From the NCBI GenBank assembly GCA_964417875.1, contig CAYQJU010000003.1:1-64000 (forward strand): DNA of 64,000 nucleotides, in the 5' to 3' direction. Shown here one piece after another: positions 24,655-34,078 of this stretch. This stretch comes from ZC4RG30 sp964417875 (GTDB lineage: Bacteria; Pseudomonadota; Gammaproteobacteria; Steroidobacterales; Steroidobacteraceae). Below the pieces are notes generated by a model. The model worked only from the letters and a program-made list of their open reading frames with translations. It was not told where the DNA came from and made no database searches. A program made the position numbers and the translations under genes. Within the stretch, counting starts at the first letter, position 1. Every line of letters begins with the position of its first letter.

Positions 24655-27600
24655 TGCGGCGGCCCGCAGCACAGGGAGGGCTGTACCGGCCGCGGACTAT
24701 GCCGAGCTGCATGCTTTAAGCAATTTCAGCTTCCTGCGTGGCGCCTCGCATGGCGCCGAGCTGGTCGATCGCGCCGTGGCGCTGGGTTACCGGGCACTGG
24801 CCCTCACCGACGAATGCTCGATGGCCGGCGTGGTCCGCGCCCACATGCGCGCGAAGGAGACCGGCCTGTCGCTGATCATCGGCAGCGAGTTCAGGCTGCA
24901 ATGTGGCCTGAAGTTCGTGGCGCTGGCCGCCACGCGCCGCGGTTATGCGCAGATCTGCACGCTGATCACGCGCGGCCGGCGCGCCGCGCCGAAGGGCAGC
25001 TACCGGCTCACGCGCCAGGACCTGCTCGAATGCATCCTCCCTGCACCCGACTGCCTGCTGGTCTGGTTGCCCGGCGAAAACGTGCTGGGTGCCACCGCGC
25101 AGGCCACCGAGGAAACCGGCCGCTGGCTGGCAGATCATTACCCGGGCGCGCTGTGGCTGGGCGTGGCGATGCTGCGCAATGGCAATGACGCGGCGCTGCT
25201 GGGCGCCTCGATCTCGCTGTCGGTACGCCTGGGATTGCGCGCGGTGGCCGCCGGCGATGTGCACATGCATGAGCCCGGCCGCCGCCTGCTGCAGGATGTG
25301 CTCACCGCGATCCGTCACCGTGTCTCGCTGCGCGAGGCCGGCCGGCGCCTGTTTCCCAATGGCGAGCGGCACCTGCGCGAGCGCACCGAGCTGGCGCGGC
25401 TGTATCCGCCGGAGCTGCTGGCCGAGACCGTGGCGATTGCCGCGCGCTGTCATTTCTCGCTCGACGAGCTGCGTTACCAGTATCCGCGCGAACTGGTGCC
25501 CGAGGGGGAAACGCCCACCAGCTGGCTGCGGCAGCTGGCCTGGCAGGGCGCCGCCACGCGCTGGCCGGAAGGCGTGCCCGACAAGGTGCGCGCGCTGCTC
25601 GAGAAGGAGCTGGCCATCATCGCCGGGCTGCGCTATGAGCCCTTCTTCCTCACCGTGCACGATGTGGTGCGCTTCGCGCGCTCGCGCGACATCCTCTGCC
25701 AGGGGCGCGGTTCGGCCGCCAATTCCATCGTCTGCTACTGCCTCGGCATCACCGCCGTGGGCCCGGACCAGCTGGAGATGCTGTTCGAGCGTTTCGTGTC
25801 GAAGGAGCGCGATGAGCCGCCCGACATCGACGTGGACTTCGAGCACGAGCGGCGCGAGGAGGTGATCCAGTACCTCTACGACAAATACGGTCGCGATCGC
25901 GCCGCGCTGGCCGCCACGGTGATCAAGTACGGGCCGAAGAGCGCGGTGCGCGACCTGATCCGCGCGCTGGATGTGGATGCCGGCACCGGCGCGGCGCTGA
26001 CCCGCGCGCTGCGCGGCTGGCGCGGCCATCGCCTGGATCCGGCGCGCTGGCACGAGGATGGCGTCGACATCGAAACGCCGCGGATGCGCCAGCTGATCGC
26101 CATAGCCGCGCTGATGGTGGATTTCCCGCGCCATCTCTCGCAGCACGTGGGGGGATTCGTGATCTCCGAGGGACCGCTGGCGGAACTGGTGCCGGTGGAG
26201 AACGCCTCGATGCCCGATCGCACCATCATCCAGTGGGACAAGGACGACCTGGAAGACCTGCACCTGCTGAAGGTCGACGTGCTGGCGCTGGGCATGCTCA
26301 CCGCGATCCGCAGGTGCTTTCAACTGGTGGCGGACTTTCACCGCGCGCCACCGCTGACGCTGGCCGGCATTGCGCCCGATGATCCGGCGGTCTACGAGAT
26401 GATCTGCCGCGCCGACACCGTCGGCGTGTTCCAGATCGAATCGCGTGCGCAGATGTCGATGCTGCCGCGGCTGAAGCCGCGCCGCTACTACGACCTGGTG
26501 ATCGAGGTGGCCATCGTGCGTCCCGGCCCCATTCAGGGCGACATGGTGCATCCCTACCTGCGCCGCCGCAGCGGACAGGAGCCCATCACCTATCCCAGCG
26601 AGGCGGTGGCCGGCGTGCTGGTGCGCACCTGCGGCGTGCCGATCTTCCAGGAGCAGGTGATGCAGCTGGCGATGGTGGCGGCCGGCTTCACCGCCGGCGA
26701 GGCGGACCAGCTGCGCCGTGCGATGGCGGCCTGGAAACGTCGCGGCGGCATGGAGCGCTTCGAGCAGAAGCTGCTGGAAGGCATGTGCCGCAATGGCTAC
26801 GAGGAGGCCTTCGCGCGGCGCCTGATGGAGCAGATCCGCGGTTTTTCCGACTATGGCTTTCCCGAGGCGCATGCGGCGAGCTTCGCGCTGCTGGCCTATG
26901 TATCCGCCTGGCTCAAGCATCATCACCCGGCCGCCTTCACCGCCGCATTGCTCAACAGCCAGCCGATGGGTTTCTATGCGCCGGCGCAGCTGCTGCGCGA
27001 TGCGCGCCTGCATGGCGTCATCGTGCTGCCGGTGGATGTGCGCATCAGCGCCGCCGCGTGCACGCTGGAACCGCGGCCCGCCGATGCGCCCACGGCATCG
27101 TCGCAGCAGCTGGGGCAGGGGATGGTCACCATCCAGGGGGCGCAGGGACCGGCGCTGCGGCTGGGCCTGAACTGCGTGCGCGGCCTGTCCGGGGCGGCCT
27201 GCAACGCCATCGTCGCCGCCCGCGACGCCGCGCCCTTTGCCAGCAGCCGCGACCTGGGCGAGCGGGCCCGGCTGACCCGCGCCGACATGGAGGCGCTGGC
27301 CGCCGCCGGCGCGCTGGCCGGCCTGGAAGGCCACCGGCACCTGGCCTTCTGGCAGGTGGCCGGCTACCTGCCGCCCCTGGCCGCCGCGCCCGATGCCGTG
27401 CGCGAGCCGGCCCTGCCGTTGCTGCGCACGCCCACCGAGGCCGAGGACCTGCTGGCCGACTATCGCGCGCTGGGGTTCACGCTGGGCCGCCATCCCCTGG
27501 CGCTGCTGCGCCAGCGCTTCGAGCGCGTGCGCGTGCGCACCGCCGCCGAGGTGGCCGAGGCGCCGGCCGGTTCGGTGATGCGAGTGGCCGGCATCGTCAC

Positions 27601-27856
27601 CGTGCGCCAGCGGCCGCAGACCGCGCGCGGCGTCACCTTCGTCACGCTCGAGGATGAATCAGGCCAGCTGAATGTGGTGGTGTGGCGCGCGCTGGCCGAG
27701 CGGCGCAATGCCGCGCTGGTGGGTGCGCGCCTGCTGGAGGTGCACGGACAGGTGGAGCGCGGCGATGGCGGGGTGACGCACCTGGTGGCACGCGAGCTGA
27801 TCGACCGCAGTGCATTGCTGGGCGCGCTGCACGTGCCCAGCCATGATTTTCACTGA
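24638..27856 (+). CDS. dnaE2: Error-prone DNA polymerase III alpha subunit
   Basis: 1072 residues from the ATG at 24638, inside the end of imuB. The PHP domain begins AELHALSNFSFLRGASHGAE. The catalytic palm has DEPPDIDVDFEHERREEVIQ with the paired aspartates. The fingers, helix-hairpin-helix and C-terminal OB domain (RQRPQTARGVTFVTLEDESG) follow. The length and the PHP start (NFSFLRGAS) separate it from replicative DnaE (about 1160). With ImuA and ImuB it carries out SOS mutagenesis in bacteria lacking UmuC-type systems. No umuDC is seen in the window. Confidence 0.96.
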   Translation: MDALPDAAARSTGRAVPAADYAELHALSNFSFLRGASHGAELVDRAVALGYRALALTDECSMAGVVRAHMRAKETGLSLIIGSEFRLQCGLKFVALAATRRGYAQICTLITRGRRAAPKGSYRLTRQDLLECILPAPDCLLVWLPGENVLGATAQATEETGRWLADHYPGALWLGVAMLRNGNDAALLGASISLSVRLGLRAVAAGDVHMHEPGRRLLQDVLTAIRHRVSLREAGRRLFPNGERHLRERTELARLYPPELLAETVAIAARCHFSLDELRYQYPRELVPEGETPTSWLRQLAWQGAATRWPEGVPDKVRALLEKELAIIAGLRYEPFFLTVHDVVRFARSRDILCQGRGSAANSIVCYCLGITAVGPDQLEMLFERFVSKERDEPPDIDVDFEHERREEVIQYLYDKYGRDRAALAATVIKYGPKSAVRDLIRALDVDAGTGAALTRALRGWRGHRLDPARWHEDGVDIETPRMRQLIAIAALMVDFPRHLSQHVGGFVISEGPLAELVPVENASMPDRTIIQWDKDDLEDLHLLKVDVLALGMLTAIRRCFQLVADFHRAPPLTLAGIAPDDPAVYEMICRADTVGVFQIESRAQMSMLPRLKPRRYYDLVIEVAIVRPGPIQGDMVHPYLRRRSGQEPITYPSEAVAGVLVRTCGVPIFQEQVMQLAMVAAGFTAGEADQLRRAMAAWKRRGGMERFEQKLLEGMCRNGYEEAFARRLMEQIRGFSDYGFPEAHAASFALLAYVSAWLKHHHPAAFTAALLNSQPMGFYAPAQLLRDARLHGVIVLPVDVRISAAACTLEPRPADAPTASSQQLGQGMVTIQGAQGPALRLGLNCVRGLSGAACNAIVAARDAAPFASSRDLGERARLTRADMEALAAAGALAGLEGHRHLAFWQVAGYLPPLAAAPDAVREPALPLLRTPTEAEDLLADYRALGFTLGRHPLALLRQRFERVRVRTAAEVAEAPAGSVMRVAGIVTVRQRPQTARGVTFVTLEDESGQLNVVVWRALAERRNAALVGARLLEVHGQVERGDGGVTHLVARELIDRSALLGALHVPSHDFH

Positions 27857-27859
27857 CGG

Positions 27860-28132
27860 CTAAATGCCCATGCGCAGACGCGAACCGCGCGGCGGCTTCG
27901 GCTCGTCGATCTCGTAGTCGTCGAAATCGGAGGTGAGCTCGGCCGTGCGCTTCTGCTCGGCCAGCAGCTCGAGCTTGCGCCAGGCCGGCACCCCGGGACG
28001 CGCACTGCGCCGGCGGGCAAGATCCATGTCGCGTGCGAGCCGCGCCAGGTCAACCTCGTCTTCGGCGCCATCGCCGTCGAGGCTGTCCTCGTCCGCACCG
28101 TCGAATTCTTCCGTTTCCTGTTTCTCGATCAT
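27860..28132 (-). CDS. Acidic small protein of unknown function (resembles PA3496-type proteins)
   Basis: 90 residues. The first half is very acidic (EEFDGADEDSLDGDGAED), then a basic-acidic helix (WRKLELLAEQKRTAELTSDF) and DDYEIDEPKP with a basic end. The helix followed by a DFDDY-like segment recalls the short PA3496 proteins of pseudomonads, which are proposed to act in envelope integrity; this is a weak likeness. It follows gspF by 69 bp on the same strand and converges with dnaE2 (3 bp between stops). Confidence 0.55.
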   Translation of the reverse strand: MIEKQETEEFDGADEDSLDGDGAEDEVDLARLARDMDLARRRSARPGVPAWRKLELLAEQKRTAELTSDFDDYEIDEPKPPRGSRLRMGI

Positions 28133-28201
28133 GACCCTTTGCTCATGAAAGAAGAACCAACCCAGGATGAATCGAACCTGGAGACGGTTCGAATATATAC
28201 C

Positions 28202-29422
28202 TCAGCGGATCAGGTTGTTCATCTGGAAAATCGGCATCAACATCGCAAAAACGATACCGATCACAAACAGGCCCATCACGATGATCAGCAGCGGGCCCAG
28301 GAGGCCCACCAGCGCGGTGAGCAGGCTGTCCAGCTCGCGCTCCTGGCTGACGGCGGCCCGCTCAAGCATCGAATCGAGCTCGCCGCTGGACTCGCCGCTG
28401 GAGATCAAATGGATGGTCATCGGCGGAAACAGCTTGCCGGAAGCCAGCGAGCGGCCGATCGGCGCGCCCTCGCGCACGCGAAGGGTTGCCGTGGCAACTG
28501 CTTCGCGCATCGGAAGGTTGTTCACCACCGAGCCTGCGATGCGCAGCGCCTCGAGCACCGGCACCGAACTGGAAGTGAGGATGGAGAGCGTGCGCGTGAA
28601 GCGCGCGGTGTTGAATCCGCGGGTGATCCGGCCGACGATGGGCGTTCGCAACTGCAGCCGGTCGACCCGGTCGCGCACCTCGGGTCTTTTCAGCTGGCGG
28701 GCGGCCAGCCACACCACCAGCGGCAGCGCCAGCAGCATCCACAGCCCCCATGCGCGGAAGAACCCGCTGGTGGCGATCAGCGCGCGCGTCATGAACGGCA
28801 GCGCGGCGCGATAGCTGTCGAACACCTCGGTGACCTTCGGCACCACGAACACCAGCAGGATGGACACGATGCCGAAGCACAGCAGCGTCAGCACGATGGG
28901 ATAAAGCATCGCGCCCAGCACCTTCTGGCGCAGCACCTCGCGGTTCTCGGTGTAGTCGGCCAGGCGCTCGAGCACTGCGTCCAGGTGCCCGGCCTGCTCG
29001 CCGGCCGACACCGTGGCACGGAAGATCTCCGGGAACACGCGCGGGAACTCGCCCAGGCCCGTGGCCAGCGGATGGCCTTCCATCACCTTGGCCCGCACGC
29101 CGATCAGGATGCGCTGCACACGCGGCTTCTCGCTTTGCTGCGAGACCGCCAGCAGCGCTTCCTCCAGCGGCAGGCCGGCACGCACCAGCGTGGCCAGCTG
29201 GCGTGTGAGCAATGACAGGTCGGTGGCCGAGACACCGCTGCCGAAACTGAACGAGAAGCCGCGGCGGCCGCGCTTTTCCTCTTCCTGCACCTCGCTGACG
29301 CTGACCGGCACCAGGCGCTGTTCGCGCAGCTGGTTGCGCACCTGGCGGGGCGTGTCGCCCTCGATGACGCCGCGGCGTTCCTTGCCGGTGGCATCCAGCG
29401 CGGTGTATTCGAACGCGCCCAT
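28202..29422 (-). CDS. gspF: Type II secretion inner membrane protein GspF
   Basis: 406 residues, full length. The opening MGAFEYTALDATGKERRGVI is typical. Two GspF/PilC domains each end in membrane helices: LYPIVLTLLCFGIVSILLVF near residue 180 and LLTALVGLLGPLLIIVMGLF near the C-terminus, with one more helix between. It sits in the inner membrane with GspE, L and M and holds the assembling pseudopilus. Seven bp after gspE in the same operon. Confidence 0.95.
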   Translation of the reverse strand: MGAFEYTALDATGKERRGVIEGDTPRQVRNQLREQRLVPVSVSEVQEEEKRGRRGFSFSFGSGVSATDLSLLTRQLATLVRAGLPLEEALLAVSQQSEKPRVQRILIGVRAKVMEGHPLATGLGEFPRVFPEIFRATVSAGEQAGHLDAVLERLADYTENREVLRQKVLGAMLYPIVLTLLCFGIVSILLVFVVPKVTEVFDSYRAALPFMTRALIATSGFFRAWGLWMLLALPLVVWLAARQLKRPEVRDRVDRLQLRTPIVGRITRGFNTARFTRTLSILTSSSVPVLEALRIAGSVVNNLPMREAVATATLRVREGAPIGRSLASGKLFPPMTIHLISSGESSGELDSMLERAAVSQERELDSLLTALVGLLGPLLIIVMGLFVIGIVFAMLMPIFQMNNLIR

Positions 29423-29429
29423 GGTCGCC

Positions 29430-30983
29430 TCAGTCCTCGCGGGTCACGCGCAGCACCTCTTCGATGGTGGTGCTGCCGGAGAGGATCTTGGCGCGCCCGT
29501 CGTCGCGGATCGATGGCGTCAGCGTGCGCGCATGCCGCTCCAGCTCATGCTCGGCGGCGCCGTCATGGATCATCGTGCGCAGGTGGTCATCGACCAGCAC
29601 CAGCTCGTAGATGCCCATGCGGCCGCGATAGCCGGTGTTGCCGGCATCGGCGCCCGGACGCCAGATGGTGGGCGCGGGCGCACCGGAGGGCACGTTGAGC
29701 AGGCGGCGCTCGTAGTCGGTGGGTTCCACCGGCACGCGAGTTTCAGGGTTCAGCACCCGCACCAGGCGCTGCGCCACCACACCGATCAGGCTCGAGGACA
29801 GCAGGAAGGGCTCGATGCCCATGTCGCGCAGGCGGGTGATCGCACCCACCGCAGTGTTGGTGTGCAGCGTGGAGAGCACCAGGTGGCCGGTGAGGGAGGC
29901 CTGCACGGCGATCTGCGCGGTCTCCAGGTCGCGGATCTCGCCCACCATCACCACGTCCGGGTCCTGGCGCAGGATCGCGCGCAGCCCGCGCGCGAAGGTC
30001 ATCTCGACCTTGGTGTTCACCTGCGTCTGGCCGATGCCATCGATGTAGTACTCGATGGGGTCCTCGACCGTCATGATGTTGCGGCTCTTGTCGTTGAGCC
30101 GCTCCAGCGCCGCATACAGCGTGGTGGTCTTGCCCGAGCCGGTCGGGCCGGTCACCAGGATGATGCCGTGCGGCTTGTGGATCAGCTCGTCGATCTGCGT
30201 CAGCGTGCGCGCATCCATGCCGAGGCTGGTGAGGTCAAGCCGGCCGGCCTGTTTGTCGAGGATACGCAGCACCACGCGCTCGCCGTGGCCGGTGGGAATG
30301 GTGGACACGCGCACGTCCACCGCGCGCCCGGCGATGCGCAGCGAGATGCGGCCGTCCTGCGGCAGGCGCTTCTCGGCGATGTCCAGGCGCGACATCACCT
30401 TGATGCGCGAGACCACCAGCGGCGCCACCAGGCGCCGGGTCTGCAGTACCTCGCGCAGCACGCCATCGACGCGCAGGCGCACCACCAGGCGGCTCTCGAA
30501 GGTCTCGATGTGGATGTCGGAGGCGTTGTCGCGGATGGCCTGCGACAGCAGCGCATTGATGAGGCGGATGATGGGCGCCTCGTCATTGCTCTCCAGCAGG
30601 TCGGCCTGCTCGGGCAGTTCCTGCGCCAGGTGCGCAAGGTCAGCGTTGTCGGTGAGCTCGCCGCCGGCCATGGCCAGCGTGCCGGCGCCACTCTCGTAGA
30701 CCTGTCGCAGGATCTGGTCGAACTGCTCGTCGCTGACGCGCTGAAGCTTCAGCGGCACGCGCAGCGCGCGGCGTGCCTCGGCAATGGCGGCAGGGTTGGC
30801 ATCGGCGCGCAGCGCACACAGGCCGGTGCCATCGACCACCTCGCGCAGCACGATGCCGTGGCGACGCGCGAAGGTGAAGGGCAGGTTGCGCGTGCCGTCC
30901 GCGGCGACGGGCGCCTCGGCCGCCTCCGGCGCCAGTCCGGCACCGGCGACAGGCAGCGCACCCTGCTGCAGTTCGACGCTCAC
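29430..30983 (-). CDS. gspE: Type II secretion ATPase GspE
   Basis: 517 residues from a GTG overlapping the gspD stop (GTGA). The N-terminal GspE domain is about residues 1-140. The ATPase core shows Walker A GPTGSGKTTTLYAAL, the Asp box and Walker B (ILRQDPDVVMVGEIRDLETA) and a His box (LSTLHTNTAVGAI). The zinc-binding tetracysteine loop found in many GspE proteins is absent; LNPETRVPVEPTDYE fills the place. It powers pseudopilus assembly for export of folded proteins from the periplasm. Confidence 0.95.
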   Translation of the reverse strand: MSVELQQGALPVAGAGLAPEAAEAPVAADGTRNLPFTFARRHGIVLREVVDGTGLCALRADANPAAIAEARRALRVPLKLQRVSDEQFDQILRQVYESGAGTLAMAGGELTDNADLAHLAQELPEQADLLESNDEAPIIRLINALLSQAIRDNASDIHIETFESRLVVRLRVDGVLREVLQTRRLVAPLVVSRIKVMSRLDIAEKRLPQDGRISLRIAGRAVDVRVSTIPTGHGERVVLRILDKQAGRLDLTSLGMDARTLTQIDELIHKPHGIILVTGPTGSGKTTTLYAALERLNDKSRNIMTVEDPIEYYIDGIGQTQVNTKVEMTFARGLRAILRQDPDVVMVGEIRDLETAQIAVQASLTGHLVLSTLHTNTAVGAITRLRDMGIEPFLLSSSLIGVVAQRLVRVLNPETRVPVEPTDYERRLLNVPSGAPAPTIWRPGADAGNTGYRGRMGIYELVLVDDHLRTMIHDGAAEHELERHARTLTPSIRDDGRAKILSGSTTIEEVLRVTRED

Positions 30984-33058
30984 GGCACCGGCGAGGTCGT
31001 GGCGCCCGTGCCGCCGCCGGCGGGCGCGGGCTGGATGGGATTCGGGACGTCCTCGAACTCCGGCAGTTCTGGCTGTGCAGTGCCAGGCAGCAGTGGCAGC
31101 ACCTCGCGACGCCCTCCCTGCCGGATCTGCTCGTCGCGGATCAGGTTGTACTTGGTGCGCGTGGCATTGCCCATCTGCGTGGAGTCATTCACGATCACCG
31201 GGCGGATGAACACCATCAGCATGCGCTGGCGGTTCTCGCCGCCGCGGGTCTTGAACAGCTCGCCAATGATCGGAATGCGTCCCAGGAACGGCACGCGCGT
31301 CTCGCTGCGCGACGCGGAGTTGCGCACCATGCCGCCGAGCACGATGGTCTGGCCGTTCTCGACACGCACCTTGGTGTTCAGTTCGCGGTTGTTGGTGATC
31401 TGGCTGCCCGCATCGCCGGTGAGCCCGGCCAGCTCGGAACTCTCCAGCGCGATGTCCAGCGTCATCGTGCCGCCATCGTTGATCTGCGGCGTGATGGTCA
31501 GCGTGGTGCCGATCTGCTGGCGATCGATGTTCTGGATCGGGTTCAGCCCGAATCCCGGGTTCTGCGCGCCGCCGCCCCCCACAGCGCCCAGCGAGGAGGT
31601 AAAGCCGGAAAGAAACGGCACCTGCTGGCCGTCGGAGATCACCACTTCCTGGTTGTCGAGCGCAAGGATCTGGGGTTGCGCGATCACGTTCGAATCGGTG
31701 TCGGTGCGCAGCGCGCGGATCACCGCCGCGATGGACAGGCCATTCTCGCGGATGCGGCCTACGCCCACTGTGGTGCCATTGGGCACCTGGCCACCGCCGC
31801 TGAGGAAGGCTTCAGGGTTGGCCACCAGCGAGGCGATGTTGGCGATGCTGGCCCCCGCAATCGGTGAAATGAACCCGCCGGCGGGCACCGTAGTGCCATC
31901 CTCATCCGAGAACAGCGCCCAGTTCACGCCCAGGTTCGCGGCCTTGTCGGTGCTGACCTCGGCGATGATGGTCTCGAGCATCACCTGCGCCCGCGGAATG
32001 TCCAGCTGGTCGATGATGGCGCGCAGCTCGCGCATCAGCTTCGGCGGCGCGGTGACGATCAGCGCATTGGTGCTGGGCTCGGCAAGGATGGTGGTGCTGC
32101 GGTCGGCGGCGGTGGAGCTGACCGTGGTGGCCGGCGCGGCCCCGCCCGCGGCATTGCCGCCAGCGGCTGCCACGGCCTGCGCCTGCGCCACGCCGGTGGC
32201 CAGCTCCTTCAGCAGCGGAGCCAGTTCCTCGGCATCGCCGTGCTTCAGATAGATGACCTCCGGCTCTCCGCCACCCTCGGCTAGCGGCGTGTCGAGCGCG
32301 GTCACCCACGCCGTCACCTGCACGCGGGCCGCAGGCTCGCCCACCACCAGGATGCTGTTGGTGCGCGGGTCGGCGGTGATGCGCGGTGCGATGCCGGCGG
32401 CGGCATTGGCCGCCTGCTGCTGCCCGCCCATCAGCTGCGTGAGGGTGTCGACCACATTGTCGGCAGTGGCGTATTGCAGGGCGATCACCTCGAGGTCGCC
32501 GCCGCTGGTCTGGTCCACGCGCTGGATCATCGCGCGCATGCGCTCCACGTTCGCGGCGCGGTCATTGATGATGATCTGGTTGGTGCCCGGCACCGCCATC
32601 ACCACGCCATATTGCGAGCGGAACTGGTTCAGCACGGTGGCCACCTGCTGCGCATTGGTGTTGCGCACCGGCACCACCACGTTGACGATCTCGTCGGGCG
32701 CGGCCTGCGGCGAGAGCTCGCGGCCGGGCAGCGTGCGCGCATTGGCGTCCTGCACGATCTTCATCGTGTTGGGTCCGGCCGGCATCGCGGCCAGGCCGTT
32801 CACCGCCAGGATGGAAAGGAAGGTGTCGTAATACTCCCGCGGCGTCATCGGGCGGCGGTTGGGGAAGTTGATCTTGCGGGTGCTGGCCGCCTGGTCGAGG
32901 ATGAAGGTGATGCCGGTCACCTCGTAGACCGAATTGGCGATCACCGCGATGTCGGTCTGCTGCGGGAAGTTCGGCGTCAGCACGGTGTCGGGGCGGGGCG
33001 TCTGGGCGGCGGCCGCCGAAGCACACAGCAGCGCCACGTACAGGATCTTGTTCTTCAT
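30980..33058 (-). CDS. gspD: Type II secretion secretin GspD
   Basis: 692 residues from the ATG at 33058, placed after a GAGGTGA ribosome site; a GTG at 33064 overlapping the gspC stop is the alternative. A signal peptide (ILYVALLCASAAAAQ) is followed by N0 (PNFPQQTDIAVIANSVYEVT), N1-N3 repeats, and the secretin core with VPFLGRIPIIGELFKTR near the end. The N3 repeat has an alanine/glycine-rich insert. It forms the outer membrane channel. A proline-rich C-terminal tail follows; no separate pilotin gene is seen. Confidence 0.95.
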   Translation of the reverse strand: MKNKILYVALLCASAAAAQTPRPDTVLTPNFPQQTDIAVIANSVYEVTGITFILDQAASTRKINFPNRRPMTPREYYDTFLSILAVNGLAAMPAGPNTMKIVQDANARTLPGRELSPQAAPDEIVNVVVPVRNTNAQQVATVLNQFRSQYGVVMAVPGTNQIIINDRAANVERMRAMIQRVDQTSGGDLEVIALQYATADNVVDTLTQLMGGQQQAANAAAGIAPRITADPRTNSILVVGEPAARVQVTAWVTALDTPLAEGGGEPEVIYLKHGDAEELAPLLKELATGVAQAQAVAAAGGNAAGGAAPATTVSSTAADRSTTILAEPSTNALIVTAPPKLMRELRAIIDQLDIPRAQVMLETIIAEVSTDKAANLGVNWALFSDEDGTTVPAGGFISPIAGASIANIASLVANPEAFLSGGGQVPNGTTVGVGRIRENGLSIAAVIRALRTDTDSNVIAQPQILALDNQEVVISDGQQVPFLSGFTSSLGAVGGGGAQNPGFGLNPIQNIDRQQIGTTLTITPQINDGGTMTLDIALESSELAGLTGDAGSQITNNRELNTKVRVENGQTIVLGGMVRNSASRSETRVPFLGRIPIIGELFKTRGGENRQRMLMVFIRPVIVNDSTQMGNATRTKYNLIRDEQIRQGGRREVLPLLPGTAQPELPEFEDVPNPIQPAPAGGGTGATTSPVP

Positions 33059-33060
33059 TC

Positions 33061-34008
33061 TCACCTCGCGGTTTCCGCTTCCGGCCCCGGCGCTGCGGCG
33101 TCGGGTACGGCGGGCGGGACATCGGGCTCAGGCGGTGCCTGGGCGATCTGCTCGGCCTCGCTGGCGATCTCGGCCAGGTTCAGCACGATCTCCTGCGACA
33201 CCCCGTTGCGTTCCACCGTGACACGGGCTTCGGCCGCTCCGGACAGCGAGTCGAAGATGTCACGGCTGCGCGCATCATCGTTCAGTTCGACGCCATTGAC
33301 GGCGGTGATCAGGTCATTGTTGCGCAGTCCCAGGCGCGCGAACGCCTCTGCATTGGGCCCCGCCGTGACGCGCATGCCCCGCAGGCGGCCGTCGGTGAAT
33401 ACCGGCGTGCGATGCATGACCTGGCCGATGATGGAGGGATTGCTGCGGATGGCCTGCTCGACCCGCTGCACGGCCACGGACGCGCCCTGGCTGGGCAGGG
33501 GCGGCGGTGCCGCGAAGCGCACCGACTCGAGCTCCGGCAGCGGCAGCGATTCGATGCTGCCGCCGCGATCAAGCAGCACGCGATCGACGTGCACCGCATG
33601 CAGCCGCGCGCCGCCGGGCAGTGGATCGCCGACCTTCTTCAGTTCGATGGAATTGGGCGTCGAGCCGATCATCGCCAGGCCCAGTTTTTCGTCGGGCGCG
33701 GCCACCACGCCGGTGAGCGTGAGCTGCATGCTGGTGACCGGAGCCTCGCCGCCGGCGGCCGCAGGGCTCTGGCCGAACAGGTTGGCGCGCAGGATGGAGG
33801 GCATATCGACCACATTGCGCACCGGGGCCGCGGGCGCGGCGGCGACGGAAATTTCGGTGGCCGGCGATCCGGCGAGGTCATCGACCAGCATGGCGGCGCG
33901 CACCCCGATCAGCACCACCAGGGCGTAACCGGCGAAATGGGGCAGGCGGGCGAGAAGCTGGCTCCCCAGCTCGCCGTCGAATCGCAGCGTTTGAGCCACG
34001 GTGGCCAT
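33061..34008 (-). CDS. gspC: Type II secretion protein GspC
   Basis: 315 residues from the ATG at 34008. One membrane helix near the N-terminus (FAGYALVVLIGVRAAMLVDD), an HR domain containing LRANLFGQ and MQLTLTGVVAAPDEKLGLA, and a C-terminal PDZ domain (LRGMRVTAGPNAEAFARLGL, then NNDLITAVNGVEL). GspC links the inner membrane platform to the secretin. First gene of the gspC-D-E-F operon, divergent from clpS with 70 bp between starts. Confidence 0.93.
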   Translation of the reverse strand: MATVAQTLRFDGELGSQLLARLPHFAGYALVVLIGVRAAMLVDDLAGSPATEISVAAAPAAPVRNVVDMPSILRANLFGQSPAAAGGEAPVTSMQLTLTGVVAAPDEKLGLAMIGSTPNSIELKKVGDPLPGGARLHAVHVDRVLLDRGGSIESLPLPELESVRFAAPPPLPSQGASVAVQRVEQAIRSNPSIIGQVMHRTPVFTDGRLRGMRVTAGPNAEAFARLGLRNNDLITAVNGVELNDDARSRDIFDSLSGAAEARVTVERNGVSQEIVLNLAEIASEAEQIAQAPPEPDVPPAVPDAAAPGPEAETAR

Positions 34009-34078
34009 CCTGCGGGTATTATGCTGTTCAGGCGATTGCACCCTCAAGCAATCGTTTGTTAAACCTCGGTTAACCGCC

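Noticed and set aside
24716..27493. A 925-codon open frame on the minus strand
   Set aside because: Fully antisense to dnaE2, with Gln/His/Arg-rich composition and no motif.
28133..28201. tRNA-like fragment (GGTTCGA with small stems)
   Set aside because: The T-loop-like bases occur on both strands but no acceptor stem, anticodon arm or D arm can be drawn.
29013..32252. A 1079-codon open frame on the plus strand
   Set aside because: It lies antisense to gspF, gspE and gspD, whose domains are intact. Low-complexity Ser/Arg/Pro composition and lack of any recognisable domain show it is a GC-bias shadow.
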